Part shown: positions 8,690 through 18,039 of the stretch, piece by piece
Numbering within the stretch: the stretch's first letter is position 1
Layout of the letters: every line of letters begins with the position of its first letter
NCBI RefSeq assembly: GCF_009833125.1
Contig: NZ_QRCC01000005.1
Location: 78,930-142,929 of the forward strand
Origin: Nitrosomonas sp. HPC101
Lineage (GTDB): Bacteria > Pseudomonadota > Gammaproteobacteria > Burkholderiales > Nitrosomonadaceae
Direction of reading: 5' to 3'
Length of the DNA stretch: 64,000 nucleotides
Translations under genes and position numbers: made by a program
Notes under the pieces: model-generated
The model's database searches: none
Seen by the model: the letters and a program-made list of their open reading frames with translations, nothing else
Told to the model about the DNA's origin: nothing

Positions 8690-10807
8690 ATGTCTGTTAA
8701 ACCCGAATTGTTTCAAAGAACGCCTGCTCTGAGCGGTGATGATGCTGCAGCCAAGCGTGAGGAGTTGCGCGCCTATTTTCATACGACGCTGGATCGGTAT
8801 GAGCGATTGTTCGAGACCCTGCGTAGTAATGAAGCTTATTACATCAAACCCATTGCGCTGCGCCATCCCCTGATTTTTTATCTGGGCCATACCGCTACTT
8901 TTTTCATCAATAAATTGATTCTGGCGGGTGTGCTGACGGAACGTATTGATTCTAGGCTGGAATCCATCTTTGCTGTGGGGGTGGATGAAATGAGCTGGGA
9001 TGATCTGAATGCGACGCACTATGACTGGCCGACCGTTGAGGAGGTGATGGCTTATCGTCGTACTATGCGTGAGACAGTGGATGGCCTGATCAGCACGCTG
9101 CCACTGACTTTGCCGATTTCGTGGGAAAGCCCGTGGTGGGCGATTGTGATGGGGGTGGAGCATGAGCGTATTCACCTGGAAACTTCTTCCGTGTTGATTC
9201 GTCAGCACAAGCTTGATCATGTACAGCCTCATCCTGCTTGGCAGTCCTGTCGCGGGAGCGGAAATGCACCGGAAAACGAGATGATCCCTGTGTCGGCTGG
9301 TAAGGTGATTTTGGGCAAGCGCAAAACCGACCCTGTGTATGGATGGGACAACGAGTATGGTCATCATGAGGCCGAATTGCCTGATTTTCAGGCCAGCCGC
9401 TATCTGGTAAGCAACCAGGAATTTCTCGATTTTGTCACCGCACACGGCTATGAAACGGATGATTACTGGGAGGAGGAAGGGCTGGCCTGGCGAAAATTCA
9501 GCAATGCTGCCCATCCGACGTTCTGGATCCGGCGCGAAGATCAATGGTGGCTGCGTCTGATGATGGAAGAAGTGCCTATGCCCTGGAACTGGCCGGTAGA
9601 GGTGAATTATCATGAGGCCAAAGCATTCTGCAACTGGCAGGCAAAAACAACCGGGCAGCCGGTACGTTTACCCACTGAAGATGAATGGTACCGTTTGTAC
9701 GATGTCGCCGGATTGGCCGAGGTATCCGGCGTTGAACGGGCACAGGGCAACATTCATCTTGATTACTATGCCTCCAGTTGTCCGGTAGATGAATTTCGGC
9801 AGGGCGAGTTTTTTGATGTGGTGGGCAATGTCTGGCAATGGACAGAAACGCCCATGCATCCATTTCCCGGTTTTGAGGTACATCCGCTATATGACGATTT
9901 CACGACGCCCACTTTTGATGATCGGCATAATCTCATCAAGGGAGGTTCATGGATTTCATGCGGAAATGAATCCATCCACGCATCGCGCTATGCGTTCCGC
10001 AGGCACTTTTTTCAGCATGCCGGTTTTCGTTATGTGATTTCTGCCGTATCTGCTGCACACCACAGTTCACACTACGAAACCGACCGATTATTGTCGGAGT
10101 ATGCGGAATTTCACTACGGCGATACTTATTTCGATGTACCTAATTTTCCGGCGACACTGGCAAAACTGGCCATTGCGGCAATGGGGGATCGTCCTGCACG
10201 TACTGCACTTGATCTGGGCTGTGCTTCCGGGCGGGCAACATTCGAGCTGGCGCAGCATTTCGATCATAGCACCGGTGTTGATTTTTCCGCGCGCTTTATT
10301 AATCAGGGCGTGGCGTTGGCGGAACATGGCATTCTGCGTTATACCCTCGTGGATGAAGGAGAATTGGTTTCTTACCGGGAATGTACGCTTGCCGGATTGG
10401 GGCTGGAGGGCGTCAGACACAAGGTCGAATTTTTCCAGGGAGATGCCTGTAATCTTAAACCGATACTGACGGGATATGATTTGATCCTGGCAGCTAACCT
10501 GATTGATCGTTTGTATGAACCCGCCAGATTCCTGACAATGGTACATGAACGGCTTAATCAGGGAGGGTTGCTGCTGCTTGCTTCACCCTATACCTGGCTG
10601 GAGGAACACACCAAGCGAGCACATTGGATCGGTGGCTTCAAACGGGATGGTGAAAATTTCACTACACTGGATGGCCTGAAAGAAATGCTCGGCAACCATT
10701 TTCAATTGCTTGGGGAGCCGCAGCAGGTACCGTTCGTGATCCGTGAAACCCGGCGCAAATTTCAGCATACGCTGTCGGAAGTGACTCTCTGGGAGAAGAT
10801 TGCTTGA
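8690..10807 (+). CDS. ovoA: 5-histidylcysteine sulfoxide synthase / 4-mercaptohistidine N1-methyltransferase
   Basis: OvoA performs two steps of ovothiol A synthesis: it joins cysteine to C5 of histidine as a sulfoxide using iron and O2, and it N-methylates the thiohistidine. 705 residues in the OvoA three-domain order: N-terminal DinB-like helical domain (HPLIFYLGHTATFF), central formylglycine-generating-enzyme fold (NEYGHHEAELPDFQ, VGNVWQWTETP, GGSWISCGN) and C-terminal SAM methyltransferase with motif I at Asp508 (DLGCASGR). The iron-binding HxxxHxE motif is seen as HERIHLE (His158, His162, Glu164). Presence of the methyltransferase domain separates it from EgtB, which makes ergothioneine. 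The next gene overlaps by 4 bp and is the expected lyase. Confidence 0.93.
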   Translation: MSVKPELFQRTPALSGDDAAAKREELRAYFHTTLDRYERLFETLRSNEAYYIKPIALRHPLIFYLGHTATFFINKLILAGVLTERIDSRLESIFAVGVDEMSWDDLNATHYDWPTVEEVMAYRRTMRETVDGLISTLPLTLPISWESPWWAIVMGVEHERIHLETSSVLIRQHKLDHVQPHPAWQSCRGSGNAPENEMIPVSAGKVILGKRKTDPVYGWDNEYGHHEAELPDFQASRYLVSNQEFLDFVTAHGYETDDYWEEEGLAWRKFSNAAHPTFWIRREDQWWLRLMMEEVPMPWNWPVEVNYHEAKAFCNWQAKTTGQPVRLPTEDEWYRLYDVAGLAEVSGVERAQGNIHLDYYASSCPVDEFRQGEFFDVVGNVWQWTETPMHPFPGFEVHPLYDDFTTPTFDDRHNLIKGGSWISCGNESIHASRYAFRRHFFQHAGFRYVISAVSAAHHSSHYETDRLLSEYAEFHYGDTYFDVPNFPATLAKLAIAAMGDRPARTALDLGCASGRATFELAQHFDHSTGVDFSARFINQGVALAEHGILRYTLVDEGELVSYRECTLAGLGLEGVRHKVEFFQGDACNLKPILTGYDLILAANLIDRLYEPARFLTMVHERLNQGGLLLLASPYTWLEEHTKRAHWIGGFKRDGENFTTLDGLKEMLGNHFQLLGEPQQVPFVIRETRRKFQHTLSEVTLWEKIA

Positions 10808-11979
10808 GTAATGATTTCGATTGCGAAATTGATCGGAGCGGGACATACAGCACTAAATACGATGGTCGCGCGATAGCGTTCGGCCACCCGGACGTCATGC
10901 CGCTGTGGGTGGCCGATATGGATTTTGCTGCTCCGGCTGCTGTTACCGAAGCGTTGGCCAAACGTGCTGCTCACCCTGTTTATGGCTATACGCAACTGCC
11001 TGACAGTCTGTATGCTGCGCTGATTGACTGGTTGAAATCACGCCATGACTGGCAAATTGAGCGTGAATGGATCGTTTTCTGTCCCGGTGTAGTACCCTCT
11101 CTGAGTACCACCCTCCTCGCACTGAGCGAGCCGGGTGAATCAGTTATTGTTCAGCCACCGGTGTACTACCCGTTCTTTTCGGTAGTCAAAAAAACCGGCA
11201 GAAGGCTGCTGAACAATGCGTTGCAACTGGAACAGGGGCGCTACGGCGTGAATTTTGCCGATTTGGCACAACAGGCTGTCTCCGCGCGTATGCTGCTGTT
11301 TTGCTCACCCCATAATCCGGTTGGCCGAGTGTGGAGCAAGCCGGAGTTGGAAAGACTGCTGGATATTGCTGGACAACATCAGCTTATTATTATTTCTGAC
11401 GAAATTCATGCCGATCTGATCTATCCGGATTATAAACATCACATATTGGCCCGCTTGGCAGATGCACCGGAAGCAGTTATCACGGCAGTGGCGCCCAGCA
11501 AAACGTTCAACATTCCGGGCCTTAACCTGTCCGCACTGATTGTTCCTGATCCGCAGTACCGGAGGGCCATCCGGAATCAACTGGAGAGGATGCATGTCAG
11601 TGCCGCCAACCCGTTCAGTGTGGTGGCGTTTGAAGCGGCTTATCATGCGGGTGGGGAGTGGCTGGATGCACTGATGGCATATCTGGACACTTCACGCGAG
11701 ATGGTTCGGCACTATCTGGCAGAGTATCTGCCACAAATTCAGCTGATTCCTTCGCAAGGTACCTATCTGTTGTGGCTCGATTGTCGTGGACTTGGTATGA
11801 ACGATGATCAACTCAAACACTTTTTCATTTTTGAGGCCGGAATCGGCTTGAACGCTGGTATTACCTATGGCGAGGCGGGCAGCGGTTTCATGCGCATGAA
11901 TATCGGAACCCCTCGCCGCCATATCAAACAAGCGCTGGATAATATTCGCAGCGCGCTTGAACGAAGAAGGGTTTCCTGA
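10804..11979 (+). CDS. ovoB: MalY/PatB-type PLP C-S lyase, probable ovothiol lyase OvoB
   Basis: Fold-type I PLP enzyme of the MalY/PatB cystathionine beta-lyase group, 391 residues. It shows VMPLWVADMDF, YGYTQLPDSLY, FCSPHNPVGRVWS, SDEIHADLIYPD and the PLP lysine in APSKTFNIPG (Lys233). OvoB enzymes of this group cleave the OvoA sulfoxide product to 5-thiohistidine, and the coupled position behind ovoA makes that role likely. The start is a TTG at 10804 overlapping the ovoA TGA (TTGA), preceded by GGGAGAAG. No in-frame ATG occurs before the conserved N-terminus. If the assignment is wrong, it would be a general cysteine-S-conjugate lyase. Confidence 0.85.
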   Translation: MSNDFDCEIDRSGTYSTKYDGRAIAFGHPDVMPLWVADMDFAAPAAVTEALAKRAAHPVYGYTQLPDSLYAALIDWLKSRHDWQIEREWIVFCPGVVPSLSTTLLALSEPGESVIVQPPVYYPFFSVVKKTGRRLLNNALQLEQGRYGVNFADLAQQAVSARMLLFCSPHNPVGRVWSKPELERLLDIAGQHQLIIISDEIHADLIYPDYKHHILARLADAPEAVITAVAPSKTFNIPGLNLSALIVPDPQYRRAIRNQLERMHVSAANPFSVVAFEAAYHAGGEWLDALMAYLDTSREMVRHYLAEYLPQIQLIPSQGTYLLWLDCRGLGMNDDQLKHFFIFEAGIGLNAGITYGEAGSGFMRMNIGTPRRHIKQALDNIRSALERRRVS

Positions 11980-12067
11980 AAAGAAGTTGGTTCCCTGTGG
12001 CCTTGGGAAGAACTGGATGTTTTGTTGGAGATAATGTTGAATCTGTATTCTGCTTTTTCACTCTGGA

Positions 12068-13270
12068 ATGCACGCCATGTCTCGTACACCCCGGCAAAAA
12101 TCATTGTTTGATCCCGGTGATAGCAGCGAACTGACTGTCACCGATGTTCTGACACATACAAAACCGCAAACCAGACAGCAGGCAGCCTTCCGGCACCTGG
12201 TGCGGCAAATTGACGCGCAACGTTCCCGGGTTGTAGAGTGGCATACCTACGGTGAACGCTACAATCAGCGTATGAGCAGTGAATTGGTACCCTTGTTTAC
12301 ACGCCTGCGCGAAAAACGTATCGCCATACTGCATCTGCTGGATACGCAATTTCATCAGCGCAATGTCGTTCGTGGCAGGCAGCAGCGTGCTAAGTTACGC
12401 GACATCATTCTCAATCTGGCACACGATCTGTTACTTGAGCAGCATGATGAGGCAATCGTGGCGTTGCATGACAAGTATAGCGACCTCAGCTATGACGATC
12501 AGGCCGAGCTTGACAAGGCAATCGCACAAGACATGATTGAAAACCTGTTTGGTGTACACTTGGACGATGATTGTACGGGTGGCGGCATTGAGGAAATGCT
12601 TGCAAAGGCCATGCGTCAACAGCAGGAAGAAGCTGAAAACAAGGCTGAATCGGCTTCGCACCAACGTAAGACGGCCAAACAAACTGCTGCTGAGGAGCAG
12701 CGTGCTGTGGGGAAAAAAGAGATTGGCCAGTCAATACGTGAAATCTATCGCAAACTGGCCAGCAGTCTGCATCCCGATCGCGCAAGCACCAGTCTGGCAG
12801 TGGATGAAAAAACTGCTCTGATGCAGCGTGTTAACCAGGCTTATGATCGAGGCGATTTGTTTGGGCTGCTGAACATCCAGCTCGAAATTGAACAGATTGA
12901 TGCCGACTATCTTACCAATCTGCCTGTCGAGCGCATTGAACACTATATCCAGGTGCTGCGTGAGCAACTGGCAGAACTCAAGGCTGAACTTACATCACTA
13001 CTGACGCCCTATCGCTCGCTGGTACCGTATACACTGAAGATCAGACCGACTCATGTTGACAAAGCGATGGATGCCGAAATCGCGCGAATGGAAATGGAGT
13101 TGCGGCAAGCCGATATTGATCTGGAAGCTTTTCGGGATGCTAAACAGCTCGCTATCTTTATCAAGCATTATCAGATGAATGACGGGATCGATGAGTTCGA
13201 TGAGCTGCAAATGCTGGATGATTTGATGGACAGATTTTCCGCGCCGCCTTCTCGTTACCACAAGCGCTGA
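12068..13270 (+). CDS. J-domain protein with internal DnaJ-like motif
   Basis: About 400 residues, cytoplasmic, highly charged. The HPD signature of J domains is at residues 235-237 (LASSLHPDR), preceded by IREIYRKLASS and followed by the helix III-like ALMQRVNQAYDRGDLFGLLNIQ. So a J domain lies in the middle of the protein rather than at an end. A Gln/Glu/Lys-rich helical linker precedes it, and the C-terminal part (QVLREQLAELKAELTSLL) looks like coiled coil. It could recruit DnaK to an unknown client. ATG codons at 12068 and 12077 are both possible; neither has a clear Shine-Dalgarno. It is followed by a 275-bp gap. Confidence 0.7.
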   Translation: MHAMSRTPRQKSLFDPGDSSELTVTDVLTHTKPQTRQQAAFRHLVRQIDAQRSRVVEWHTYGERYNQRMSSELVPLFTRLREKRIAILHLLDTQFHQRNVVRGRQQRAKLRDIILNLAHDLLLEQHDEAIVALHDKYSDLSYDDQAELDKAIAQDMIENLFGVHLDDDCTGGGIEEMLAKAMRQQQEEAENKAESASHQRKTAKQTAAEEQRAVGKKEIGQSIREIYRKLASSLHPDRASTSLAVDEKTALMQRVNQAYDRGDLFGLLNIQLEIEQIDADYLTNLPVERIEHYIQVLREQLAELKAELTSLLTPYRSLVPYTLKIRPTHVDKAMDAEIARMEMELRQADIDLEAFRDAKQLAIFIKHYQMNDGIDEFDELQMLDDLMDRFSAPPSRYHKR

Positions 13271-13545
13271 AATTAATCCGGATGCGTGAATACTGTAGTT
13301 ATGCCACTTGGCGGATCGACTGGAAACGACTAGGATGGCAGAAGAAGTGCAATATGACGTCGGCAACAGTATAAAAAGTCATCCCCTCATCCAGGCATTC
13401 CTTGGAATGTCTATGCCGTTTACGTGGCGCACGACAACGAGCACTATGGGTTACAAATTGTGGTGCGCTTTGATGGTGTAACGATGACAGAGCTGAATGA
13501 CGAAGCGTCGGGGCAACTTGAGAATATATGGAAACAGGAGGTCGT

Positions 13546-14628
13546 ATGCCGGATAAAGATATACAGGATCGTGCCGCAGGAGCCATCATGGGCGCGTTTA
13601 TCGGTGATGCTTTGGGATTGGGGCCGCATTGGTATTACAATCTTTCCGAGCTTCGTCGTGATTATGGTGACTGGATCACCGGGTACACTGACCCCAGGCC
13701 GGATCGATATCATGCCGGGTTGAAAGCAGGGCAGTTATCACAGTCCGGCTTCATTCTGAAGCTGATGGTTCGTTCGCTGGTTGAGTGCGGTGGTTATGAT
13801 TCTGAAGATTTCTGCCATCGCATGGATGGTGAGTTGTTTCCGTTACTGGATGGTACACCGGCTAACGGCCCGGGTGGCTATACCAGTCAGTCGATTCGTG
13901 AAACTTGGCGGCGGCGTGTGCAGCAGAAGCTGCCCTGGGGGCAGACGGGTAGTCACGCGGATACGACCGAGGCAGCGGAACGTACGCTTGCAATTGCCGT
14001 TCGTTACGGGGGCCGGCCAGACAAACTTGCAGCAGCAGTTTCAGCGAATACGATACTGACCCAGGCAGATGAAACAATTGTTTCGATGACCGTTGCATAC
14101 GGTGCGGTACTGGGACTGCTGGTTCAGGGGCATGCGTTTGATACCGATTTATCGGGAAAACTCATGGATCTTGTAAAAAGTGGTGCGCTGCCGTTCCACG
14201 CTGTAACTGCTGATGATCTGCAACCACCGCGTCCTGGTGATCCGGATCCTCCGCGTGCAGGCCGTTTTGCTTCCCCGGATGCGTTGCTCACACCTTCTTA
14301 TATGGCTGCAGCGGCCGCAGATCCCGAAATTCGGATCGAGCCGGCCTGGAAGGTGTCTATCGTATATGGCATGCCGTGTGCGATTTATCACCAGTTACCG
14401 GCTGCCTATTATCTGGCCGCAAGGTTTCGTGACGATTTTAAATCAGCCGTTCTCCATGCGATCAATGGTGGAGGGCAGAACCAGGCGCGTGCCATTCTGA
14501 CCGGGGCGCTCGTGGGTGCACAAACCGGTTTGTCCGGGATTCCACAGTATTTGCTTGACGGACTCGATGATTCGGCAATGCTGGGTAAATTAGCGACGGA
14601 TCTTGCTGCTATGGTGGATTCCGCCTGA
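13546..14628 (+). CDS. ADP-ribosylglycohydrolase-fold protein, atypical metal motifs
   Basis: 360 residues with the opening of the ARH/DraG fold (RAAGAIMGAFIGDALGLG, Asp21) and an all-helical pattern. Typical members bind two metals through an N-terminal TDD[ST] and a C-terminal GGDTDT-like motif. Here the corresponding positions read LSQSGF (64-69) and GGGQNQ (308-313). A GSHADTTEAA segment (136-144) keeps one Asp-Thr pair. The protein therefore belongs to a divergent ARH subgroup with HWYY after the first motif; hydrolase activity on ADP-ribose is uncertain. The start is set at 13546 by a perfect AGGAGG at 13536-13541; an upstream in-frame ATG at 13528 lacks a site. It lies 69 bp before gnd, probably in one operon. 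Confidence 0.75.
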   Translation: MPDKDIQDRAAGAIMGAFIGDALGLGPHWYYNLSELRRDYGDWITGYTDPRPDRYHAGLKAGQLSQSGFILKLMVRSLVECGGYDSEDFCHRMDGELFPLLDGTPANGPGGYTSQSIRETWRRRVQQKLPWGQTGSHADTTEAAERTLAIAVRYGGRPDKLAAAVSANTILTQADETIVSMTVAYGAVLGLLVQGHAFDTDLSGKLMDLVKSGALPFHAVTADDLQPPRPGDPDPPRAGRFASPDALLTPSYMAAAAADPEIRIEPAWKVSIVYGMPCAIYHQLPAAYYLAARFRDDFKSAVLHAINGGGQNQARAILTGALVGAQTGLSGIPQYLLDGLDDSAMLGKLATDLAAMVDSA

Positions 14629-14697
14629 GGCCGACGCTTTTGATTCCATGATCGATTGGTCGGTATTCCTGATTGTATCTATACAAAGGAGAAGAAG

Positions 14698-15606
14698 ATG
14701 GAATTCGGTATGGTGGGTTTGGGGCGTATGGGCGGCAATATGGCACGCCGTCTCGCCCGGGGAGGTAAAAGAATTGCGATAACGAATCGCAGTTTTGATG
14801 TTACCGAGACACTGGCTGGTGAAACGGGGCACAGTGCGTGCAGAAACTATGCCGATCTCGTCGCCGCGCTTGAGAAGCCTCGCATCATATGGCTGATGCT
14901 GCCAGCGGGTGAAGTCACTGAAACAGCGCTTTCCGTATTGTTACCGTTGTTGTCGCCAGGTGATCTGATCGTGGATGGTGCCAATGCACATTATCAAGAG
15001 GATGCACTGCGTGCGGCGCGTTGTGCAGAGCAGGGTATCGAATTTGCTGATGCCGGGGTCTCCGGAGGAATATGGGGACTGGAAAATGGCTATTGCATTA
15101 TGTTTGGTGGATCGGATGCGGTTGCAGCACGCCTGAAACCCTATATGGAAGCGTTGGCACCCACCCCGGAGACGGGTTGGTTGCATACTGGCCCGGTTGG
15201 ATCGGGACATTATGTGAAAATGATTCATAACGGGATCGAATACGGCATGATGCAAGCCTTTGCCGAAGGGTTTGCGCTGATGAAGGATAAACCAGGGTTT
15301 GATCTTGATCTTGCCGCGATTGCTGAATTGTGGCGACACGGCAGCGTGGTGCGTTCGTGGCTGCTGGATTTGTCTGCGGACTTTCTGGCTGCAGATCAGA
15401 TGCTTGATGATATTGCTCCTTTTGTGGCGGATTCAGGCGAAGGTCGCTGGACGGCACTTGCCTCTCTGGAGCAGGGAATTCCAGCCCCTGTGATCACACT
15501 TGCACTGATGATGCGGTTTGCTACGCAAGGCAAGAATGATTATGCCGCCAAAATACTTGCGAAAATGCGCCATGGTTTTGGTGGCCATGCCATCAGGAGG
15601 GATTAA
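14698..15606 (+). CDS. gnd: 6-phosphogluconate dehydrogenase, decarboxylating, short form
   Basis: Converts 6-phosphogluconate to ribulose 5-phosphate with CO2 release. 302 residues, the short GntZ/YqeC-like form, which is often NAD-linked. Features: Rossmann motif GLGRMGGNMARRL at the N-terminus, ADAGVSGGIWGLENGYCIMFGG, and the catalytic GSGHYVKMIHNGIEYGMMQAF (Lys and Asn). AAAGGAG directly precedes the ATG at 14698; an upstream TTG in frame at 14656 is less likely. Three bases separate it from zwf, so both oxidative pentose phosphate steps are co-expressed. The lactonase gene (pgl) is not in this operon. Confidence 0.92.
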   Translation: MEFGMVGLGRMGGNMARRLARGGKRIAITNRSFDVTETLAGETGHSACRNYADLVAALEKPRIIWLMLPAGEVTETALSVLLPLLSPGDLIVDGANAHYQEDALRAARCAEQGIEFADAGVSGGIWGLENGYCIMFGGSDAVAARLKPYMEALAPTPETGWLHTGPVGSGHYVKMIHNGIEYGMMQAFAEGFALMKDKPGFDLDLAAIAELWRHGSVVRSWLLDLSADFLAADQMLDDIAPFVADSGEGRWTALASLEQGIPAPVITLALMMRFATQGKNDYAAKILAKMRHGFGGHAIRRD

Positions 15607-15609
15607 GAA

Positions 15610-17100
15610 ATGGACGATGCAACGACAAATCAACCGGGAAGGCTGCCTTGCTCGTTTGTCATTTTTGGCGCAACTGGCGATCTCTCAACACACAAGTTGT
15701 TGCCGGCATTATTTAATTTGGAGAATGCCGGTCGCTTTGAGGATGATCTTTCTATCGTTGCCTTCGCGCGTCATGACTGGGTAACCGATGATTTGACTGG
15801 CTACGTCCGTGCAGCATTGAAAGACAAGGCCAGCCAGCCTTCCCGTCAAGGAGTACTGGATCGATTTCTTACGCGCTTTCGTTACGTACGGGGAGATTTC
15901 AACGATGTGGAATCCTATCGTGCGCTGGTCGCTGATCTGGCGCCTGGACTAGCCTGTTCCCGCACAGTATTTTATCTTGCCATCCGTCCAGCCGATTTTG
16001 TTGCAGTGATCAAAAATCTTAAAGCTGTTGGCCTGAATGAACCGCGCGGCATGAACCGGATAGTCATCGAGAAACCGTTTGGAGAAGATCTTGAATCGGC
16101 ACAAGTGCTGAACCGTGTGTTGCATCAGCATTTTGATGAAGAGCAGATTTATCGTATTGACCATTTCCTGGGTAAGGAAACAGTACAGAATCTGTTTGTT
16201 TTCCGGTTTGCCAATACCTTGATCGAGCCACTATGGAATCGCAATTTTATCGATCATGTACAAATTACGGTGGCGGAATCGGGCGGTATTGAGAAACGTG
16301 CCGGCTATTATGATCATGCAGGTGCATTGCGCGATATGCTGCAGAATCATCTGATGCAATTGCTGACAGTGGTTGCGATGGAACCTCCGCCAGCACTGGA
16401 GGCAGATGCCCTGCGTGATGAAAAGGTCAAGGTGTTGCGTTCGATTCGTCCGATCGCCAAACGTGCGGTGCATGCGCATGCCGTACGTGCACAATATACA
16501 CACGGTAATATTGATGGGTCGACGGTAGTAAGCTATCAGCAGGAAGAGAATGTCGAACCAGATTCAATTACTGAAACCTTTGTCGCAGCCAAGTTCTATA
16601 TTGATAACTGGCGCTGGCGTGGTGTCCCTTTTTATCTGCGAACGGGAAAGCGTATGCCCAAACAGCATTCGATGATTGCAATTCGCTTCAGACATCCTCC
16701 GCAACAGCTTTTTCGTGAAACGCCACTGGAATCGATTACACCCAATTGGATGCTGCTTTCGATTCAGCCGGAAGAATCGATGCGTATGGAAATTCACGTC
16801 AAGCAACCCGGTCTCAATATGAATACCCGGGTGATGCAGATGAACGCGAGTTTCCTCAGAACAGACGAGCAGATACTGGATGCTTATGAAACACTGCTGC
16901 TCGATGTTATTGAAGGCGATCGTTCATTGTTCATCCGTTTTGATGAAGCTGAATGGGCGTGGCGGGTGATCGATCCGATCCTGAAGTTCTGGACGGTTGA
17001 TCGCGAATACATTCCGACTTATTCTGCCGGCAGTTGGGGGCCGGCTGAAGCCAATCGTTTGTTTGACAGCGATGATCAAGTCTGGCGCAATGAACTTTAG
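15610..17100 (+). CDS. zwf: Glucose-6-phosphate 1-dehydrogenase
   Basis: First step of the oxidative pentose phosphate pathway, giving NAD(P)H and 6-phosphogluconolactone. 496 residues, usual length. The N-terminal nucleotide motif is FGATGDLSTHKLLPALFNL and the active-site signature is YRIDHFLGKETVQN. YLRTGKRMP, a sugar-binding region, is also present. A strong AGGAGGG precedes the ATG and overlaps the end of gnd. The DUF488 gene on the other strand ends 12 bp downstream, with no clear terminator between them. Confidence 0.95.
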   Translation: MDDATTNQPGRLPCSFVIFGATGDLSTHKLLPALFNLENAGRFEDDLSIVAFARHDWVTDDLTGYVRAALKDKASQPSRQGVLDRFLTRFRYVRGDFNDVESYRALVADLAPGLACSRTVFYLAIRPADFVAVIKNLKAVGLNEPRGMNRIVIEKPFGEDLESAQVLNRVLHQHFDEEQIYRIDHFLGKETVQNLFVFRFANTLIEPLWNRNFIDHVQITVAESGGIEKRAGYYDHAGALRDMLQNHLMQLLTVVAMEPPPALEADALRDEKVKVLRSIRPIAKRAVHAHAVRAQYTHGNIDGSTVVSYQQEENVEPDSITETFVAAKFYIDNWRWRGVPFYLRTGKRMPKQHSMIAIRFRHPPQQLFRETPLESITPNWMLLSIQPEESMRMEIHVKQPGLNMNTRVMQMNASFLRTDEQILDAYETLLLDVIEGDRSLFIRFDEAEWAWRVIDPILKFWTVDREYIPTYSAGSWGPAEANRLFDSDDQVWRNEL

Positions 17101-17112
17101 TTGTAAGAATTT

Positions 17113-17661
17113 CTAATCGATCGCAGTATGCTGTGAAGGATAGGTCACCTGACAGGAGGGGTGAACGTGTGCTCCCTCAGTGAAATGTGCTGCTTCTATC
17201 CGCGTATGCCCCATCAGATGGAAAACGACTTCACCGCGTGCCAGCAGGTAATCAGAAACAATGCGGCGATGGCAACGCCACCAGACTGCTTCGGCACACA
17301 TCATGGCACAACAGCGTTTGTGCCCCAACTCAATCAGTTTGTCCAAGCCTTCCTGGAATGCGTCTGAAAGGGCGTAATCGGCATAATTGTGGAAACTCCG
17401 ATTTTTCCAGAAGCTGTTTACATCCGGCAGTACGGTTCTGGATTTGCTGCGCAAACCGCCCAGCTGCGCGATGAATTCGTAGTCAATCCCAAACGTTGCC
17501 AGACTGTCAGGTAATGTATCCCGGTTGTATTGCGGGTTGGCTCGTGACCTTGGAACAGTACGTATATCTGCGACCAGTTCTACCTTTGCCATACGCAATA
17601 AATCGATAAATTCTTCCAGTGTGCGGGTCGAATGCCCAATGGTGTAGAAAGAGGGATTCAT
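17113..17661 (-). CDS. DUF488 family protein
   Basis: 182 residues of the DUF488 family, whose function is not established. The N-terminal IGHSTRTLEEFIDLL and LVADIRTVPRSRANPQYN and the central YADYALSDAFQEGLDKL are typical. MCAEAVWWRCHRRIVSDYL carries the family's conserved Cys/His residues. AGGACC precedes the ATG on the minus strand. Cytoplasmic, no membrane segment. It converges with zwf. Confidence 0.85.
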   Translation of the reverse strand: MNPSFYTIGHSTRTLEEFIDLLRMAKVELVADIRTVPRSRANPQYNRDTLPDSLATFGIDYEFIAQLGGLRSKSRTVLPDVNSFWKNRSFHNYADYALSDAFQEGLDKLIELGHKRCCAMMCAEAVWWRCHRRIVSDYLLARGEVVFHLMGHTRIEAAHFTEGAHVHPSCQVTYPSQHTAID

Positions 17662-18039
17662 TTCTGGTCCTGTTTACGCTTTACGACAGTAGAGCACTTC
17701 GTGGTGTCTGATCATCGATGTAAAGCGGATGAATGATTTGTTGAGATATATTACACCCTGACAGCTTACTGTTCAGGTATGCTCCCGGCTTTTATTTTGT
17801 TGTGTCTAGGCAGCTATTCTGGTGAGGAGTGCGGCAACATGAAAATTACAATAAATTGTAATCAGTCTGCAGCGAACGGGGTGAGTTCAGGATATTGCTT
17901 TAAAAATGGAATGGAAACCAGTGATTAATAAAGCACAATTGCTTCCAGTACTTTGATTTGATTTGGCAAGCAATTTATTAAAGAGTAAAATCGCCGATTG
18001 GTTAAGTATATGAACTCATTATCAAGCAGGAGCAAGTAA
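17662..18039. other. Gene-free stretch upstream of rpsO
   Basis: 378 bp between the divergent DUF488 and rpsO genes. It contains an imperfect hairpin CCTGACAG-ctta-CTGTTCAGG (17757-17777, one bulged T) and two overlapping rpsO promoter candidates described separately. A possible 49-codon reading frame (17779-17928, plus) has a hydrophobic N-terminus and four cysteines, but only a weak ribosome site at its first ATG; its second ATG (17839) follows a GAGGAG. It is not convincing as a gene. Confidence 0.4.
17953..17991 (+). promoter_or_regulatory. Two overlapping sigma70-type promoter candidates for rpsO
   Basis: Candidate 1: TTGATT (17953-17958), 17-bp spacer, TATTAA (17976-17981). Candidate 2: TTGGCA (17963-17968), 17-bp spacer, TAAAAT (17986-17991). 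The second is followed by a GC-rich CGC discriminator, as expected of stringently controlled ribosomal promoters. Both lie 50-65 bp before the rpsO start. Confidence 0.55.

Noticed and set aside
13336..13545. Short overlapping frames between the J-domain gene and the ARH gene (for example AHDNEHYGLQIVVRFDG)
   Set aside because: No start with a ribosome site and no family likeness; one frame runs into the ARH gene. It could be a relic, but evidence is too thin.
17779..17928. 49-codon frame before rpsO with hydrophobic N-terminus and cysteines
   Set aside because: Weak ribosome site at the first ATG, no recognisable family, and it sits in a promoter region.
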